Of a stretch of 64,000 bases of DNA, positions 44,062 through 53,055 are shown one piece after another. The stretch spans positions 62,001 through 126,000 of the forward strand of contig NZ_BAABJQ010000005.1 of the NCBI RefSeq assembly GCF_039543385.1, written 5' to 3'. This stretch comes from Rugosimonospora acidiphila. GTDB lineage: Bacteria > Actinomycetota > Actinomycetes > Mycobacteriales > Micromonosporaceae. The notes under the pieces are model-generated. The model did not search any database. It had not been told where the DNA came from and saw nothing but the letters and a program-made list of their open reading frames with translations. Position numbers and translations under genes: made by a program. Every line of letters starts with the position of its first letter. Position 1 is the first letter of the stretch.

Positions 44062-45408
44062 ATGGTGGCCGCAATCGCCCTGTCCGGCGTGGGGAAGGTG
44101 TACGCCGACGGGACGGTCGCGGTGGATGGCGTGGACCTCGAGGTCGACGAGGGCGAGTTCGTCACCCTGCTCGGCCCCACCGGCTGCGGCAAGACCACCA
44201 TCCTGCGCATCGTCGCGGGCCTGGAGACGGCCACCGCGGGCGAGGTGTGGCTCGGCGGCCGCCCGGTCGACGAGGCCTCAATCAGGAAGCGCCGCGTGTC
44301 CATGGTGTTCCAGGACTTCGCGCTGTACCCGCATCTGACCGCCGGGCAGAACATCGCCTTTCCGCTGCACACCGAGCACGTCGACGACGCCACGATCGCC
44401 AGGCAGGTGGCCGAGGTCGCCCGGCTGGTCGGAGTCGAGGACCTGTTGCACCGCAAGCCGATCCAGCTCTCCGGCGGCCAGCGGCAGCGGGTGGCCATGG
44501 CCCGGGCCATCGTGCGGCGACCCAGCGCGCTACTGCTGGACGAGCCGCTGTCCAATGTGGACGCGGCGGTCCGGGCCGATCTGCGGACCGAGATCTCCAC
44601 CATGACCCGGAGACTCGGCGTCGGCACGCTGTATGTCACGCACGACCAGACCGAGGCGATGGCGATGGCCGATCGGATAGCGGTCATGCGGCGGGGCCGG
44701 GTCGAGCAGATCGGCACCCCCAGCCAGGTCTACAGCGACCCGCAGCGGCTGTTCGTCGCGGCGTTCCTCGGCACTCCCCGCACCAGCCTGCTGCAGGCGG
44801 CGGTCTACGCGCGCCCCGGCGAGGAGGCCGTGCTCGACCTGGGCGAGCAGGCCATCTCCACGCCCTGGTCGGATCCGCGCGCGCCGGCCCTGGCGGAGTA
44901 CAACACCGCCCGGATCACGGTCGGCATGCGCCCGGACGCGCTGCGGGTCGTGTCGCCGTCGACCCTCGGTGCGCTGCACGGCAGGGTGAGCCACGTCGAA
45001 CGGCTGGGCAACGAGGCGGTCGTCGCGGTCGACATCGGCGGGGTACCGACCGCGGCGGCGCAGAGCCAGTTGGAACTGCCCGAGGCGCCCGGGCTGCTGG
45101 CGGAGACGGTGGCGGAGCGGCCGGCGCAGTCCCACGGCGTGGAGGCGTTGCGCGGCACTCTGGCCCGGCTGCGGTCGCACCAGCACGCCGAGCCGCTGCC
45201 GGCCACCGCGCGCACCCGGTACGGCTTCTACCCGGTGTACGAGAGGGACCAGCACGCGCCGGCGTCGCTGGGCGGCACGGTCTCGGTGCGATTCCCGCAC
45301 CCGGCGCCGCCGCCGCGCCCCGGCGACCCGCTGTCGCTCGCCGTCGACCTGGACCAGGTCTTCCTCTTCGACCACCACGGGGACCGGATCCGCCTGCACA
45401 CCGCTTAG
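44062..45408 (+). CDS. CUT1 sugar-ABC ATPase (MsmK/UgpC/MalK type), orphan
   Basis: A 448-aa ATPase. Walker A GPTGCGKTT, LSGGQRQRVAMARAI signature, Walker B ALLLDEP and the H-loop VTHDQTEAMAMAD. The C-terminal regulatory OB fold of CUT1 ATPases (ITVGMRPDALRV) is followed by an extra ~60-residue arm. Such ATPases are often shared by several permease pairs lacking their own. No permease lies nearby, so it could power the importer at 9654-13025. The ATG at 44062 follows a GGGGAG 13 bases upstream. Confidence 0.93.
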   Translation: MVAAIALSGVGKVYADGTVAVDGVDLEVDEGEFVTLLGPTGCGKTTILRIVAGLETATAGEVWLGGRPVDEASIRKRRVSMVFQDFALYPHLTAGQNIAFPLHTEHVDDATIARQVAEVARLVGVEDLLHRKPIQLSGGQRQRVAMARAIVRRPSALLLDEPLSNVDAAVRADLRTEISTMTRRLGVGTLYVTHDQTEAMAMADRIAVMRRGRVEQIGTPSQVYSDPQRLFVAAFLGTPRTSLLQAAVYARPGEEAVLDLGEQAISTPWSDPRAPALAEYNTARITVGMRPDALRVVSPSTLGALHGRVSHVERLGNEAVVAVDIGGVPTAAAQSQLELPEAPGLLAETVAERPAQSHGVEALRGTLARLRSHQHAEPLPATARTRYGFYPVYERDQHAPASLGGTVSVRFPHPAPPPRPGDPLSLAVDLDQVFLFDHHGDRIRLHTA

Positions 45409-45529
45409 GCCCTGTCGGCGACGCCTCGCGGCGCGCCACGCAACCTCGGCGCGCGACGGTTCGTTGGATCGTGCGGGCGGTCGAGGGTGGGCACGACCGG
45501 GCGACCCTCGCGCGACGGACGGAGGGTGG

Positions 45530-46426
45530 ATGTCCGATACCCGGATCACGGCCGGCATCGACCCGAATGCCGCGGGCTCCTCCGGCCACCGGCGACGGCT
45601 GCGCTCCGCCCTGCGGCAGTTGCGCGCCGGGGCGGGGCTGACCCAGGAGCGGGTCGCCGCCGAGATGGACTGGTCGCTGTCCAAGGTGATCCGGATCGAG
45701 GCCGGGGCGGTGGCCGTCTCCGTCAACGACGTGCGGAGCCTGCTGCGGCTGTACCGCGTCCAGGACGGCGAGCAGGCGGCCCGGCTCATCGAACTCGCCC
45801 GGACGGCCCGCCGCCGGCCCTGGTGGTACGCCTACCGGGACCACTTCGCCGCGGCCTTCCAGTCCTACCTCGACCTGGAGCCCGGCGCGTCGGCGTTGAA
45901 GTTCCACCAGACCGGCTGCGTGCCCGGCCTGCTGCAGACCGAGCGGTACGCCCGGGCGGTGAGCCTGGCCACAGCACCCGAACCGGTACCCCCGCAGCGG
46001 CTCGACCTGGAGCTCAATGTCCGGCTACGACGGCAGCGCGGCGTGTTCGGCCAGCAGTCGCCGCCGGAGGTCGTCGCGCTGCTCGACGAGGCATGCCTGC
46101 GCAGGAGCTGCGGCGACCGGGACGCCCTGCGCGCCCAACTCGCCCACCTGCGGGAGCTCGCGGACCGGCCGGGCGTCGCCATCCACGTGGTGCCGTTCAC
46201 GGCATCGGTGACGGCGGCCACCCTCGGCACCTTCGTCCTGCTCGAATTCGATGCCGACGGCGACGGTCCCGCGCTGTACGTCGAGGGGCTGCGCGGGGTG
46301 CAGTCGATGCGCACCCAGCACCCGGCCGTCACGGCCTACGCCAACCTGTTCGAGCGGGTCCGCTCGGCGGCACTGGACGAGACGGACTCGCTCGCGCTCA
46401 TCGATCGCGCCGCGCGCGAGGTGTGA
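45530..46426 (+). CDS. XRE-type regulator with DUF5753-like C-terminus
   Basis: A 298-aa protein. HTH LRSALRQLRAGAGLTQERVA (about 20-75) followed by the long domain with VPGLLQTERYARAV and VTAYANLFERVRSAALD typical of actinobacterial DUF5753 regulators. These proteins usually pair with a DUF397 partner in development or natural-product control; no DUF397 gene lies next to it. The ATG at 45530 follows GGAGGGTGG. Confidence 0.9.
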   Translation: MSDTRITAGIDPNAAGSSGHRRRLRSALRQLRAGAGLTQERVAAEMDWSLSKVIRIEAGAVAVSVNDVRSLLRLYRVQDGEQAARLIELARTARRRPWWYAYRDHFAAAFQSYLDLEPGASALKFHQTGCVPGLLQTERYARAVSLATAPEPVPPQRLDLELNVRLRRQRGVFGQQSPPEVVALLDEACLRRSCGDRDALRAQLAHLRELADRPGVAIHVVPFTASVTAATLGTFVLLEFDADGDGPALYVEGLRGVQSMRTQHPAVTAYANLFERVRSAALDETDSLALIDRAAREV

Positions 46427-46442
46427 GCGTGGTCAGCGGGGC

Positions 46443-46922
46443 TCAGGCGGCGGTGTCCCGGGGGCGGCTGGGCAGGTCCGGCTCCCACTCCTGGACCCGG
46501 ATCAGCGCCCGCCTGATCTGGCCGAAACGCCGCGGGTCCCGCATTGAGAGCAGCCGAACCGTCAGCCCCTGGTACTGCGCCCAGATCTCGAACGGCCTGG
46601 GCCGGCGCAGCAGGCCGTACACCAGCAGGCTCAACGGCACGGCCAGCACCACGGCCGCGCCGAGCCAGCCGGCAGGGTCGAGGTAGCGCGCGGTGAGGAC
46701 GATGCCGAACGCGATCACGCCCGACGCGATCCCCGCGTCGATGGTCAGCCGGCTGTGCGGGGCGCGCACCACGCGCAGCTCACACAGCGACTCGATCGGG
46801 TACCGGCGTCCACCGACGACGAGCCAACGATCCGTGACCTTGACCCCGTCCGCGTTGTACAGGATCGTCTCGCCGGGGCGCCTCCGCTCTGGTACGGGGG
46901 AACCCCTCTGGGTACGCTCCAT
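46443..46922 (-). CDS. DUF6232-like small membrane protein
   Basis: A 159-aa protein. The core ILYNADGVKVTDRWLVVGGRRYPIESLCELRVV matches the DUF6232 pattern, followed by two transmembrane helices (about 75-95 and 100-118) and a cytoplasmic tail. Function unknown. The ATG at 46922 after GGAGGAGAC is clearly better than the longer frame start. It is convergent with the XRE gene. Confidence 0.85.
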   Translation of the reverse strand: MERTQRGSPVPERRRPGETILYNADGVKVTDRWLVVGGRRYPIESLCELRVVRAPHSRLTIDAGIASGVIAFGIVLTARYLDPAGWLGAAVVLAVPLSLLVYGLLRRPRPFEIWAQYQGLTVRLLSMRDPRRFGQIRRALIRVQEWEPDLPSRPRDTAA

Positions 46923-47370
46923 TGAAGTGTCTCCTCCGGGCTCTTGAGACGGGCGATGGAGTGAGGTCTGAGCGGCATCCGGTGGCAGCCGGGTGCCGCT
47001 TCTGTCGTTGCGCGGGTAGCGCAACATGATGATGAGTCTCATTGTGCGACAGCCACCTGTATAAGGGAAGCCTGTATATCTGCTATATGTCAGTTCGACT
47101 TCCTTCATTGAGCGATATGGCACACACGGGCGACGAGCGATCCTTGGCGCCCACGTTTGCGCAGCTAGCGCGAGTGCGCGGAGTGGTCGACCGGCCACTC
47201 GCCGCTGCGCGTGAATGCCATTCACGTCCCGGCGCCGCAACAGACATTCCTCTTGTTAGGCCAAATCTGGAGCAGATCCGGCGCACTGGGTTTCCCGGTC
47301 GGCATCTTCCCGCTAGCTTGAAGAAGCCAACCGGAAGTCCAGTCGACCATTCCAGGCGATACCGGGTGGC
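46923..47370. other. Divergent spacer, DUF6232 gene / riboswitch
   Basis: About 448 bases. Contains the promoters of both flanking units. Locally AT-rich near 47030-47110 (TATATCTGCTATATGTCAG). No credible gene; a 140-codon frame starting at 47042 runs through the riboswitch and is rejected. Confidence 0.5.
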
Positions 47371-47508
47371 ACCGCCGAGTTGCCGACTCTGCCCCCATCA
47401 CGGCAGGGAACGCGAGCCGGGGAACCAGGTTCGTTGGGGTGAATCCGCGAGATTCTCGCGGTAGGGCTACTTCCGGCCCGAATCCGTCAGCTAACCCGGT
47501 AGGCGGCG
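47371..47508 (+). promoter_or_regulatory. c-di-AMP (ydaO/yuaA) riboswitch
   Basis: The conserved blocks are in the right order: GCCGAG of P1, GGGGAACC (about 47419-47426), GGGGTGAAT (about 47435-47443), GTAGGG (47461-47466), then CCGAATCCGTCAGCTAACCC (47478-47497) and TAGGCGG closing P1. This class is known to bind c-di-AMP and lower downstream expression, and is often upstream of cell-wall hydrolases in actinobacteria, exactly as here. Confidence 0.93.
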
Positions 47509-47550
47509 ACGGAGACTCAAGTTCCCGTGTCTCTGTCAAGGAAGAAAGGG

Positions 47551-48516
47551 TTGCCCTTGCGCACCGCGCGGACAATGTTGCGGGCCCTGTTCATCGGGGT
47601 AGCCGCGGTCGCCATCGTGGCGCCGGCGTCTGTCGCCAATGCCGAGCCGACCGCGGCACAAATTCAGCAACAAATCGACCAGGATTCGACGAACCTGGAA
47701 AAAATCATCGAACAGTACGACAAGGTCACCGGGCAGTTGACCGCCAGTCAGGCTGCGGAAAACAAGCTCCAGCAGCAGATGAAGCCGCTGCAGACGAGCC
47801 TGGACGCCGCCTCCGACAAGATCGATAAGCTGGCCGTCGCCGCCTACATAGGCGGACCCGCCACGACCGCGGATGCCCTGCTGCAGGCGGGCTCACCGCA
47901 GGGTCTCATCGATCAGCTCAACACGCTGAATCAGATCAGCCGGCGACAGCAGGCCGAGGTGAGCCAGTACCAGGCGGCCAAGGCCAAGTTCGACGGCCAG
48001 AAGAAGCTGCTCGACGCCAACCTCGCCTCGCAACGCACCCAGCAGGCCGCGCTCTCGGCACAGCGCACGAAGATCAACGGTGACCTGAAGACCCTGTACG
48101 CGGAACGCACCAAGGCGTACGGGACGGCCACCGAGAAGGCGAGCAAGTCCACGGCCAAGGCACCGCCCGTGGCGGGTGCGGCCGGGGCCGCCGTCAAGTT
48201 CGCGTACGCCGCGCTCGGCACGCCCTACGTGTGGGCCGGCGCGAGCTCCAGCGGGTACGACTGCTCCGGGCTGACCATGAAGGCGTGGGCGGCGGCCGGC
48301 GTGAGCCTCCCGCACAACGCCGCCGAGCAGTACAGCGCGGTGAGTCACATCAGCCGCAGTCAGCTCGAACCCGGCGATCTCGTGTTCTACGAGAGCCTCG
48401 GGCACGTGGCCATCTACGTCGGCAACAACCAGGTCATCCACGCGCCGCAGCCCGGCGAGGTCGTCAAGCTGGCGAGCGTGGACATGATGACCCCTTACGC
48501 GTACGGACGTCCGTAG
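47551..48516 (+). CDS. Secreted NlpC/P60 cell-wall endopeptidase (RipA-like)
   Basis: A 321-aa protein. Sec signal peptide (about 1-30, ALFIGVAAVAIVAPASVANA), a long coiled coil (about 35-190), and a C-terminal NlpC/P60 domain with YDCSGL (nucleophile Cys), GHVAIYVG (catalytic His) and VIHAPQPGEVV. It cleaves peptidoglycan stem peptides. AAGGAAGAAAGGG lies just before the TTG at 47551; a GTG at 47527 in the same frame has no ribosome site. The upstream c-di-AMP riboswitch ties its level to osmotic or wall state. Confidence 0.92.
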   Translation: MPLRTARTMLRALFIGVAAVAIVAPASVANAEPTAAQIQQQIDQDSTNLEKIIEQYDKVTGQLTASQAAENKLQQQMKPLQTSLDAASDKIDKLAVAAYIGGPATTADALLQAGSPQGLIDQLNTLNQISRRQQAEVSQYQAAKAKFDGQKKLLDANLASQRTQQAALSAQRTKINGDLKTLYAERTKAYGTATEKASKSTAKAPPVAGAAGAAVKFAYAALGTPYVWAGASSSGYDCSGLTMKAWAAAGVSLPHNAAEQYSAVSHISRSQLEPGDLVFYESLGHVAIYVGNNQVIHAPQPGEVVKLASVDMMTPYAYGRP

Positions 48517-48570
48517 TAAGGAACGTTGCGGGGCCGGCCTGACCCCCCACTCGCGCCGGCCCGCGACGTC

Positions 48571-48611
48571 CCCGTCCGCGCCCCCGACCTCCCCGCGGGG
48601 GCGCGGACGGG
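48571..48611. terminator. Bidirectional terminator NlpC/P60 / TOBE regulator
   Basis: A perfect 15-bp stem (CCCGTCCGCGCCCCC with GGGGGCGCGGACGGG) around an 11-base loop, between convergent genes. Confidence 0.9.
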
Positions 48612-48625
48612 TGCCCGTCTGACGC

Positions 48626-49024
48626 CTACTCCCGCGGCAACTCGACGATGACGTTGGTGGACTTGATGACGGCCTCGGCCACCGAGCCCACCGCCAGGCC
48701 CAGCTCGTCGACCGCCTCCCGGCTCATCAGCGAGACCAGCCGGTGCGGCCCGGCCTGGATCTCGACCTGAGCCATCACGGTGTCCTTGGTGACCGACGTG
48801 ACCAGACCCCGGAACCGGTTGCGGGCCGACGACGCGGCCCGGCTGTCCCGTGACGTCCCCTCGCCCACCCGGCGCACGTAGTCGGCCAGGTTCACGCCGT
48901 CCACCAGCCTGTGGCCGTGCTCGTCACGGCGAGCGCTGAGCCGTCCGGAGTCCGCCCACCGCCGCACGGTGTCGGCGCTCACGCCGAGCAGTTCGGCCGC
49001 CTCGGTGATCCGAAAATCCGTCAC
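48626..49024 (-). CDS. HTH + molybdopterin (TOBE) binding protein
   Basis: A 132-aa protein. An excisionase/MerR-like HTH (RITEAAELLGVSADTVRRWADSGRL, BldC-like) is fused to a TOBE domain (NRFRGLVTSVTKDTVMAQVE, SREAVDELGLAVGSVAEAV) that binds molybdate or Mo-cofactor precursors. It is probably a molybdate-responsive regulator or storage protein. No mod transporter genes are adjacent. The GTG at 49024 is preferred to one three codons upstream. Confidence 0.9.
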   Translation of the reverse strand: MTDFRITEAAELLGVSADTVRRWADSGRLSARRDEHGHRLVDGVNLADYVRRVGEGTSRDSRAASSARNRFRGLVTSVTKDTVMAQVEIQAGPHRLVSLMSREAVDELGLAVGSVAEAVIKSTNVIVELPRE

Positions 49025-49112
49025 GCGGCACACATTGCCATCGGCTGATCCGCATGTACAGCGGCCATTCGCGGGGCGCCGGCGGCGATGCCAGACCTGA
49101 AATCATGTAGCT

Positions 49113-49910
49113 ATGACCTCACCGACCTGGGACCCAGCGCTCTACCTCGGCTTCTCCGACGAACGCGCCCGGCCGTTCGCCGATCTGGTGGGCCGGATCA
49201 CGGTGCCGTCGCCGGGCCGGGTGGTGGACCTCGGCTGCGGCCCCGGCAACGTCACCGTCACCCTGCTCGACCGCTGGCCCAACGCCTCGGTGCTGGGCAT
49301 CGACTCGTCACCCGAAATGATCGGCAGGGCGGTTGAGTTGACCCGCCCGGGGCTGGAGTTCCGTCCGGGCCAGATCGAGACCTGGCGGCCCGAGGAGCCG
49401 GTGGACGTGATCGTGTCGAACGCCGTCCTCCAGTGGGTGCCGTCCCACGTCGATCTGCTGCCCCGCTGGGTCGAGGCGCTGACACCGGGCGGCGCGCTGG
49501 CGTTCCAGGTGCCAGCGAACAGCGAGGGCGCGGCCGCGCGGGTCTTCCGCACCGTGGCCACCGGGCCGCGGTTCGCCGACCGGCTGGCCGCGGTCGCCGC
49601 GTCCGCAGGCCCGTCGGCGGCCGGCGGGGTGGTGCGCCCGGCCGGGGAGTACGTCGACCTGCTGGCCCGGCTGGACTGCCGGGTGGACGCGTGGGCCACC
49701 ACGTACCAGCATGTGCTGCCCGGCGACGACCCGGTGCTGGACTGGTACGCGGGTACCGGGCTGCGGCCGTACCTTCAGGCGCTGGAGCCCGAGCGGCGGG
49801 AGGAGTTCCGCGCCGAGGTGGCAGCCGAACTCCGGGCCGCCTTCCCCCGCCAGCCGTACGGCACGCTCCTGCCATTCAACCGGACCTTCGTCATCGCGTA
49901 CCGCCGGTAG
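49113..49910 (+). CDS. tam: Trans-aconitate 2-methyltransferase
   Basis: A 265-aa SAM-dependent methyltransferase. SAM motif VVDLGCGPGNVT, ending EFRPGQIETW, SNAVLQWVPSH, and the family-specific N-terminus WDPALYLGFSDERARPF, plus a C-terminal LLPFNRTFVIAYRR. It detoxifies trans-aconitate, an inhibitor of aconitase. The ATG at 49113 has no ribosome site and may be leaderless. Confidence 0.9.
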   Translation: MTSPTWDPALYLGFSDERARPFADLVGRITVPSPGRVVDLGCGPGNVTVTLLDRWPNASVLGIDSSPEMIGRAVELTRPGLEFRPGQIETWRPEEPVDVIVSNAVLQWVPSHVDLLPRWVEALTPGGALAFQVPANSEGAAARVFRTVATGPRFADRLAAVAASAGPSAAGGVVRPAGEYVDLLARLDCRVDAWATTYQHVLPGDDPVLDWYAGTGLRPYLQALEPERREEFRAEVAAELRAAFPRQPYGTLLPFNRTFVIAYRR

Positions 49911-49956
49911 CCGCACCCTCGACCCGGCCGGCCCGGTTCTGCCATCGTTGGTGCCC

Positions 49957-50424
49957 ATGACGACCACCGACGATTCCAACCGGGTGCACGGCTGGCACCG
50001 CCACCCCGGCGTCCGCAGCGACGGTCAGCTGACCCTCGGCGAGCGCGCGGCGGATCACATGCGCAACAGCATGGGCTCCTGGCTCTTCGTCTTCGCCGCC
50101 CTGCTGTTCCTCGCCGCGTGGATGGGCTTCAACCGGAACGCGGGCTTCGACAAGTACCCGTTCATCCTGCTCAATCTGGTACTGAGCTGCCTGGCGGCGC
50201 TGCAGGGCGCGATCCTGCTGATCGCCGCGAAGCGCAGCGACCAGATCGCCTCCGAGCTGGCTCAACACGACTACGAGACGGACAGCAAGGCCGAGCGGCT
50301 CGTCGAGCGCCTCGCCGACCGGCTCGACCAGATGACCGCGGAGCAGCAGGAGTTGCGCAGGCAGGTGGCGGAGCTGACCGACGCGCTACGGGCGGGCGCT
50401 CAGCTCGGCGACGCCCCGGCATAG
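49957..50424 (+). CDS. DUF1003 membrane protein
   Basis: A 155-aa protein. Two transmembrane helices (about 42-62 and 72-95, GSWLFVFAALLFLAAWMGFN and FILLNLVLSCLAALQGAILL) form the DUF1003 unit. A cytoplasmic coiled-coil tail (about 105-145) follows. Function unknown. The ATG at 49957 is chosen over the longer frame that overlaps tam. Confidence 0.9.
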   Translation: MTTTDDSNRVHGWHRHPGVRSDGQLTLGERAADHMRNSMGSWLFVFAALLFLAAWMGFNRNAGFDKYPFILLNLVLSCLAALQGAILLIAAKRSDQIASELAQHDYETDSKAERLVERLADRLDQMTAEQQELRRQVAELTDALRAGAQLGDAPA

Positions 50425-50543
50425 GCCGCGGACGTCGCACCCGTCGTGGGCGCCGGCATCCGTCGCAGGCACCGCGTCCCGTCGTAGACACGACAATTCC
50501 GGCACCGTCGCCGCACCGGCGACGCGTGCCGGACACACGACGA

Positions 50544-50571
50544 GGCCGGCTCCCCCGCAGGGGTGCCGGCC
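50544..50571. terminator. Terminator hairpin DUF1003 / sigma factor
   Basis: GGCCGGC-T-CCCC-CGCA-GGGG-T-GCCGGCC: a 7-bp plus 4-bp stem with one internal mismatch, between convergent genes. Confidence 0.75.
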
Positions 50572-50609
50572 CGGTTACGTCGTCTGCCGCGTGTCGGTTG
50601 GCGTGCGCC

Positions 50610-51584
50610 TTATGCCGCCTGAAGGCCCTCGGCCCGGGCCAGCTCACGCAGCCGACCCAACGCCTGGATCTCCAGTTGCCGGATCCGCTCGCGGGACAGC
50701 GAGAACCGCGAGGCGACCTCGGTCAGCGAGTGCTCCCGGCCGTCCTCGAGCCCGTACCGCGCGCGCATGATGCCCGCCGAACGGTCGTCGAGGTGACCCA
50801 GCAGGCCCTCGATGCGCTGGCGCTCCAGGGCACCGAGCACGATCTCCTCAGGCGAGGGCGAATCGGAATCCGCCACCAGATCGCCCAGGTTGGTGTCCCC
50901 GTCGTCGCCGACCGGCGTGTCCAGCGACACGGTGTCCTGCGACCAGCGGATCAGCTCGTGCACCCGCTCGACCGGCACGCCGAGCGCCGTCGCGATCTGC
51001 TCCGGCTCCGGGTCGCTGCCCAGCTCGCGGGTCAACTGCCGCTGCACGTTACGCATCCGGTTGACGTCCTCGACCAGGTGGACGGGCAGTCGCACGGTGC
51101 GCTCCTGCTGGGCGATCGCCCGGCTGATCGCCTGGCGGATCCACCACGTCGCGTACGTCGAGAACTTGTATCCGCGCTCGTAATCGAACTTCTCCACGGC
51201 CCGCACCAGGCCGGTGTTGCCCTCCTGGATCAGGTCGAGCATCGGCATCCCGGAGCGGACATACCGCCGGGCGATCGACACGACCAGGCGCAGGTTGGCC
51301 CGGATGAACTGGTCCTTGGCCCGCTCCCCGTCTGCGACCAGCCTGGCCAGCTCCGACTCGCGGATGCCCGCGGGCTGCTCCCCCTCGTCGAGCAGGTGCT
51401 CCGCGTACAACCCCGCCTCGATCGCCTTAGAAAGATCCACTTCCTGTGCGGCGTCGAGCAGCGGAGTCCTGGAAATCTCGTGCAGGTAGACACCGACCAG
51501 GTCGCGCTCTTCAGCGACCTCATCCGTGCGCATCACCGCAACGTTCTCGTTCTCCACCTTGGGGGCCCTCCCCGTCTCTCGCAT
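50610..51584 (-). CDS. Group-2-like RNA polymerase sigma-70 factor
   Basis: A 324-aa sigma factor with regions 1.2 (DLVGVYLHEISRTPLLDA), 2 (NTGLVRAVEKFDYERGYKFS, TYATWWIRQAI), 3 and 4 (SRFSLSRERIRQLEIQALGR). It lacks the long acidic N-terminus of the principal HrdB and so looks like an HrdA/HrdD/SigB-type alternative principal-like factor. No anti-sigma gene is adjacent. The ATG at 51584 is preceded by GGGGGG; the longer frame start has no support. Confidence 0.93.
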   Translation of the reverse strand: MRETGRAPKVENENVAVMRTDEVAEERDLVGVYLHEISRTPLLDAAQEVDLSKAIEAGLYAEHLLDEGEQPAGIRESELARLVADGERAKDQFIRANLRLVVSIARRYVRSGMPMLDLIQEGNTGLVRAVEKFDYERGYKFSTYATWWIRQAISRAIAQQERTVRLPVHLVEDVNRMRNVQRQLTRELGSDPEPEQIATALGVPVERVHELIRWSQDTVSLDTPVGDDGDTNLGDLVADSDSPSPEEIVLGALERQRIEGLLGHLDDRSAGIMRARYGLEDGREHSLTEVASRFSLSRERIRQLEIQALGRLRELARAEGLQAA

Positions 51585-51936
51585 CTGTTCCCCCCCGGAC
51601 TTGCCACAACCACAACAGACGGAGTACCCCTTTGATTCCGCCCTGAGCGGCCATCTCGTCACATCTTCGTGACGACCGGTGTGGTCGCGTGCTAATTACC
51701 TAGACGCATTACCAAGCGCTCAGGTTCGCATGACTAGCTGTGGATTGCCTGGGAGCGGCCAGGGTGCGAACTGACAGCAGATCGTGCGCCGGTCGTCGCT
51801 CGCGCCCGGGGACACAACGGACGACGACCCGATACGATGCCCCGGATCCATCGAGAGTGAGCCACAACACACTCGAGGTCGGGCGGCCGCCCTCCGGTGA
51901 GAGCCGCGCCCGGGTTGGATCAGCCGCGCAGCGGGA
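51585..51936. promoter_or_regulatory. Upstream region of the sigma factor gene
   Basis: 352 bases. Contains the inverted repeat GTCAC-N6-GTGAC (51658-51673) and, on the minus strand, TAGGTA/TAATTA boxes near 51695-51715 that could be a promoter for the sigma gene. A 13-base direct duplicate GGATCAGCCGCGC ends inside the next gene. No credible gene. Confidence 0.45.
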
Positions 51937-52941
51937 TCAGCCGCGCCGGGCGTGCCACGCCAGCAGCAGCGCCGTCTCCTCCTCCGGCGTCAGGCCGCTG
52001 CTCAGCGCCGGCTCCCCGGAGCCGGCGTACCAGGACAGCGTGTCGCTGGCCGTCTCCTCAAGGTCGCGGGTGGTCAGGCCGGCGGCCAGCGCGGCGCCGA
52101 CATCCCGCGTCAGGAATCCGGCGTACTCCGGCAGGGGAAGCCACAGCGGCAGGGACCGCGGCCCCGCCCACGGGTTCACCTCGTGCTCGGCCAGGAACTC
52201 CTGGTCGACCCAGGTCAGCCGGGCATCGGGCCGGCCGACGGCGGCGGAGATCCGGGCCAGGAACTCGCCGCGGGGCATCGGCGTGCCTACCCCGTCGTAC
52301 ACCCCGGACAGCCCGGCATCGGTGCCGTCGACCAGCCAGGCGGCCAGGTCGCGCACGTCGACGTACTGCACCAGGTCGTCGGGCGAGCCGGGGGCCAGCA
52401 CCTCACCGCCCCGGGCCAGCCGCACCGGCCAGTAGGTGAACCGGTCGCTGGTGTCGCCCGGCCCCACGATCAGGCCGGCCCGGCGGATGAACACCGGCAC
52501 CCCGCTGTCCAGCACGGCCCGCTCGCACGCGACCTTGCACCGCCCGTACGCCTCGGCGCCCTGCTTCGGGTCGTCCAGTTCCGGCGGCGCGGGCTCCAGC
52601 AGGGGTGCGGTCGACGCCCGCTGGCCGGGCGTGGACGTGTCGGCGTAGGCCGATCCGCTGGACACGTAGGTCCAGCGCGCGACCCTGCCGCTCAGCGCCT
52701 CGACCGCCCGCCGGACGTGGCTGGGCCGGCTGGACACGTCGATCACCGCGTCGAACGACCGGCCGGAAAGCGCGGCCAGTCCGTCCGGCCGGTCGCGGTC
52801 GACGCGCACCAGGGTCGCGCCCGGGGGTACGTCCCCGGAGGCGCCACGGGCGGCGCAGGTCACCCGGTGGCCGGCGGACAGGGCATGGGCGGCCACCGCG
52901 CGGCCGAGGAAGGCGGTACCGCCAAGGACAAGTAGCTCCAT
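51937..52941 (-). CDS. NAD-dependent epimerase/reductase (SDR)
   Basis: A 334-aa SDR of the atypical reductase type. The nucleotide-binding motif LGGTAFLGRAV (about 5-15), SSGSAY and a YGRCK active-site motif are present, then DLVQYVDVRDLAAWLV. It may act on an isoprenoid, sugar or flavonoid-like substrate; the substrate is unknown. The ATG at 52941 is preceded by AAGGTCGGGTG. Confidence 0.85.
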   Translation of the reverse strand: MELLVLGGTAFLGRAVAAHALSAGHRVTCAARGASGDVPPGATLVRVDRDRPDGLAALSGRSFDAVIDVSSRPSHVRRAVEALSGRVARWTYVSSGSAYADTSTPGQRASTAPLLEPAPPELDDPKQGAEAYGRCKVACERAVLDSGVPVFIRRAGLIVGPGDTSDRFTYWPVRLARGGEVLAPGSPDDLVQYVDVRDLAAWLVDGTDAGLSGVYDGVGTPMPRGEFLARISAAVGRPDARLTWVDQEFLAEHEVNPWAGPRSLPLWLPLPEYAGFLTRDVGAALAAGLTTRDLEETASDTLSWYAGSGEPALSSGLTPEEETALLLAWHARRG

Positions 52942-53040
52942 CACCCGACCTTGAGCCCCGGCCCGCGCCGGCACCAGGCCGGTTCGCGCTCGGCGTAGCG
53001 ATTGCGCGGACCGCGAACGGGGCCTCGCCCGGCCGAGCCG

Positions 53041-53053
53041 GTCCACAATGGAC
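53041..53053. promoter_or_regulatory. Palindromic site GTCCACAATGGAC past the lacI stop
   Basis: Differs by one base from GTCCATAATGGAC at 54399-54411, upstream of the same gene. The two 13-base sites bracket the lacI gene. They could be protein-binding sites; significance is inferred. Confidence 0.4.
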
Positions 53054-53055
53054 TT

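Noticed and set aside
47042..47464. A 140-codon frame upstream of NlpC/P60
   Set aside because: It runs into the conserved riboswitch core and shows no protein motif.
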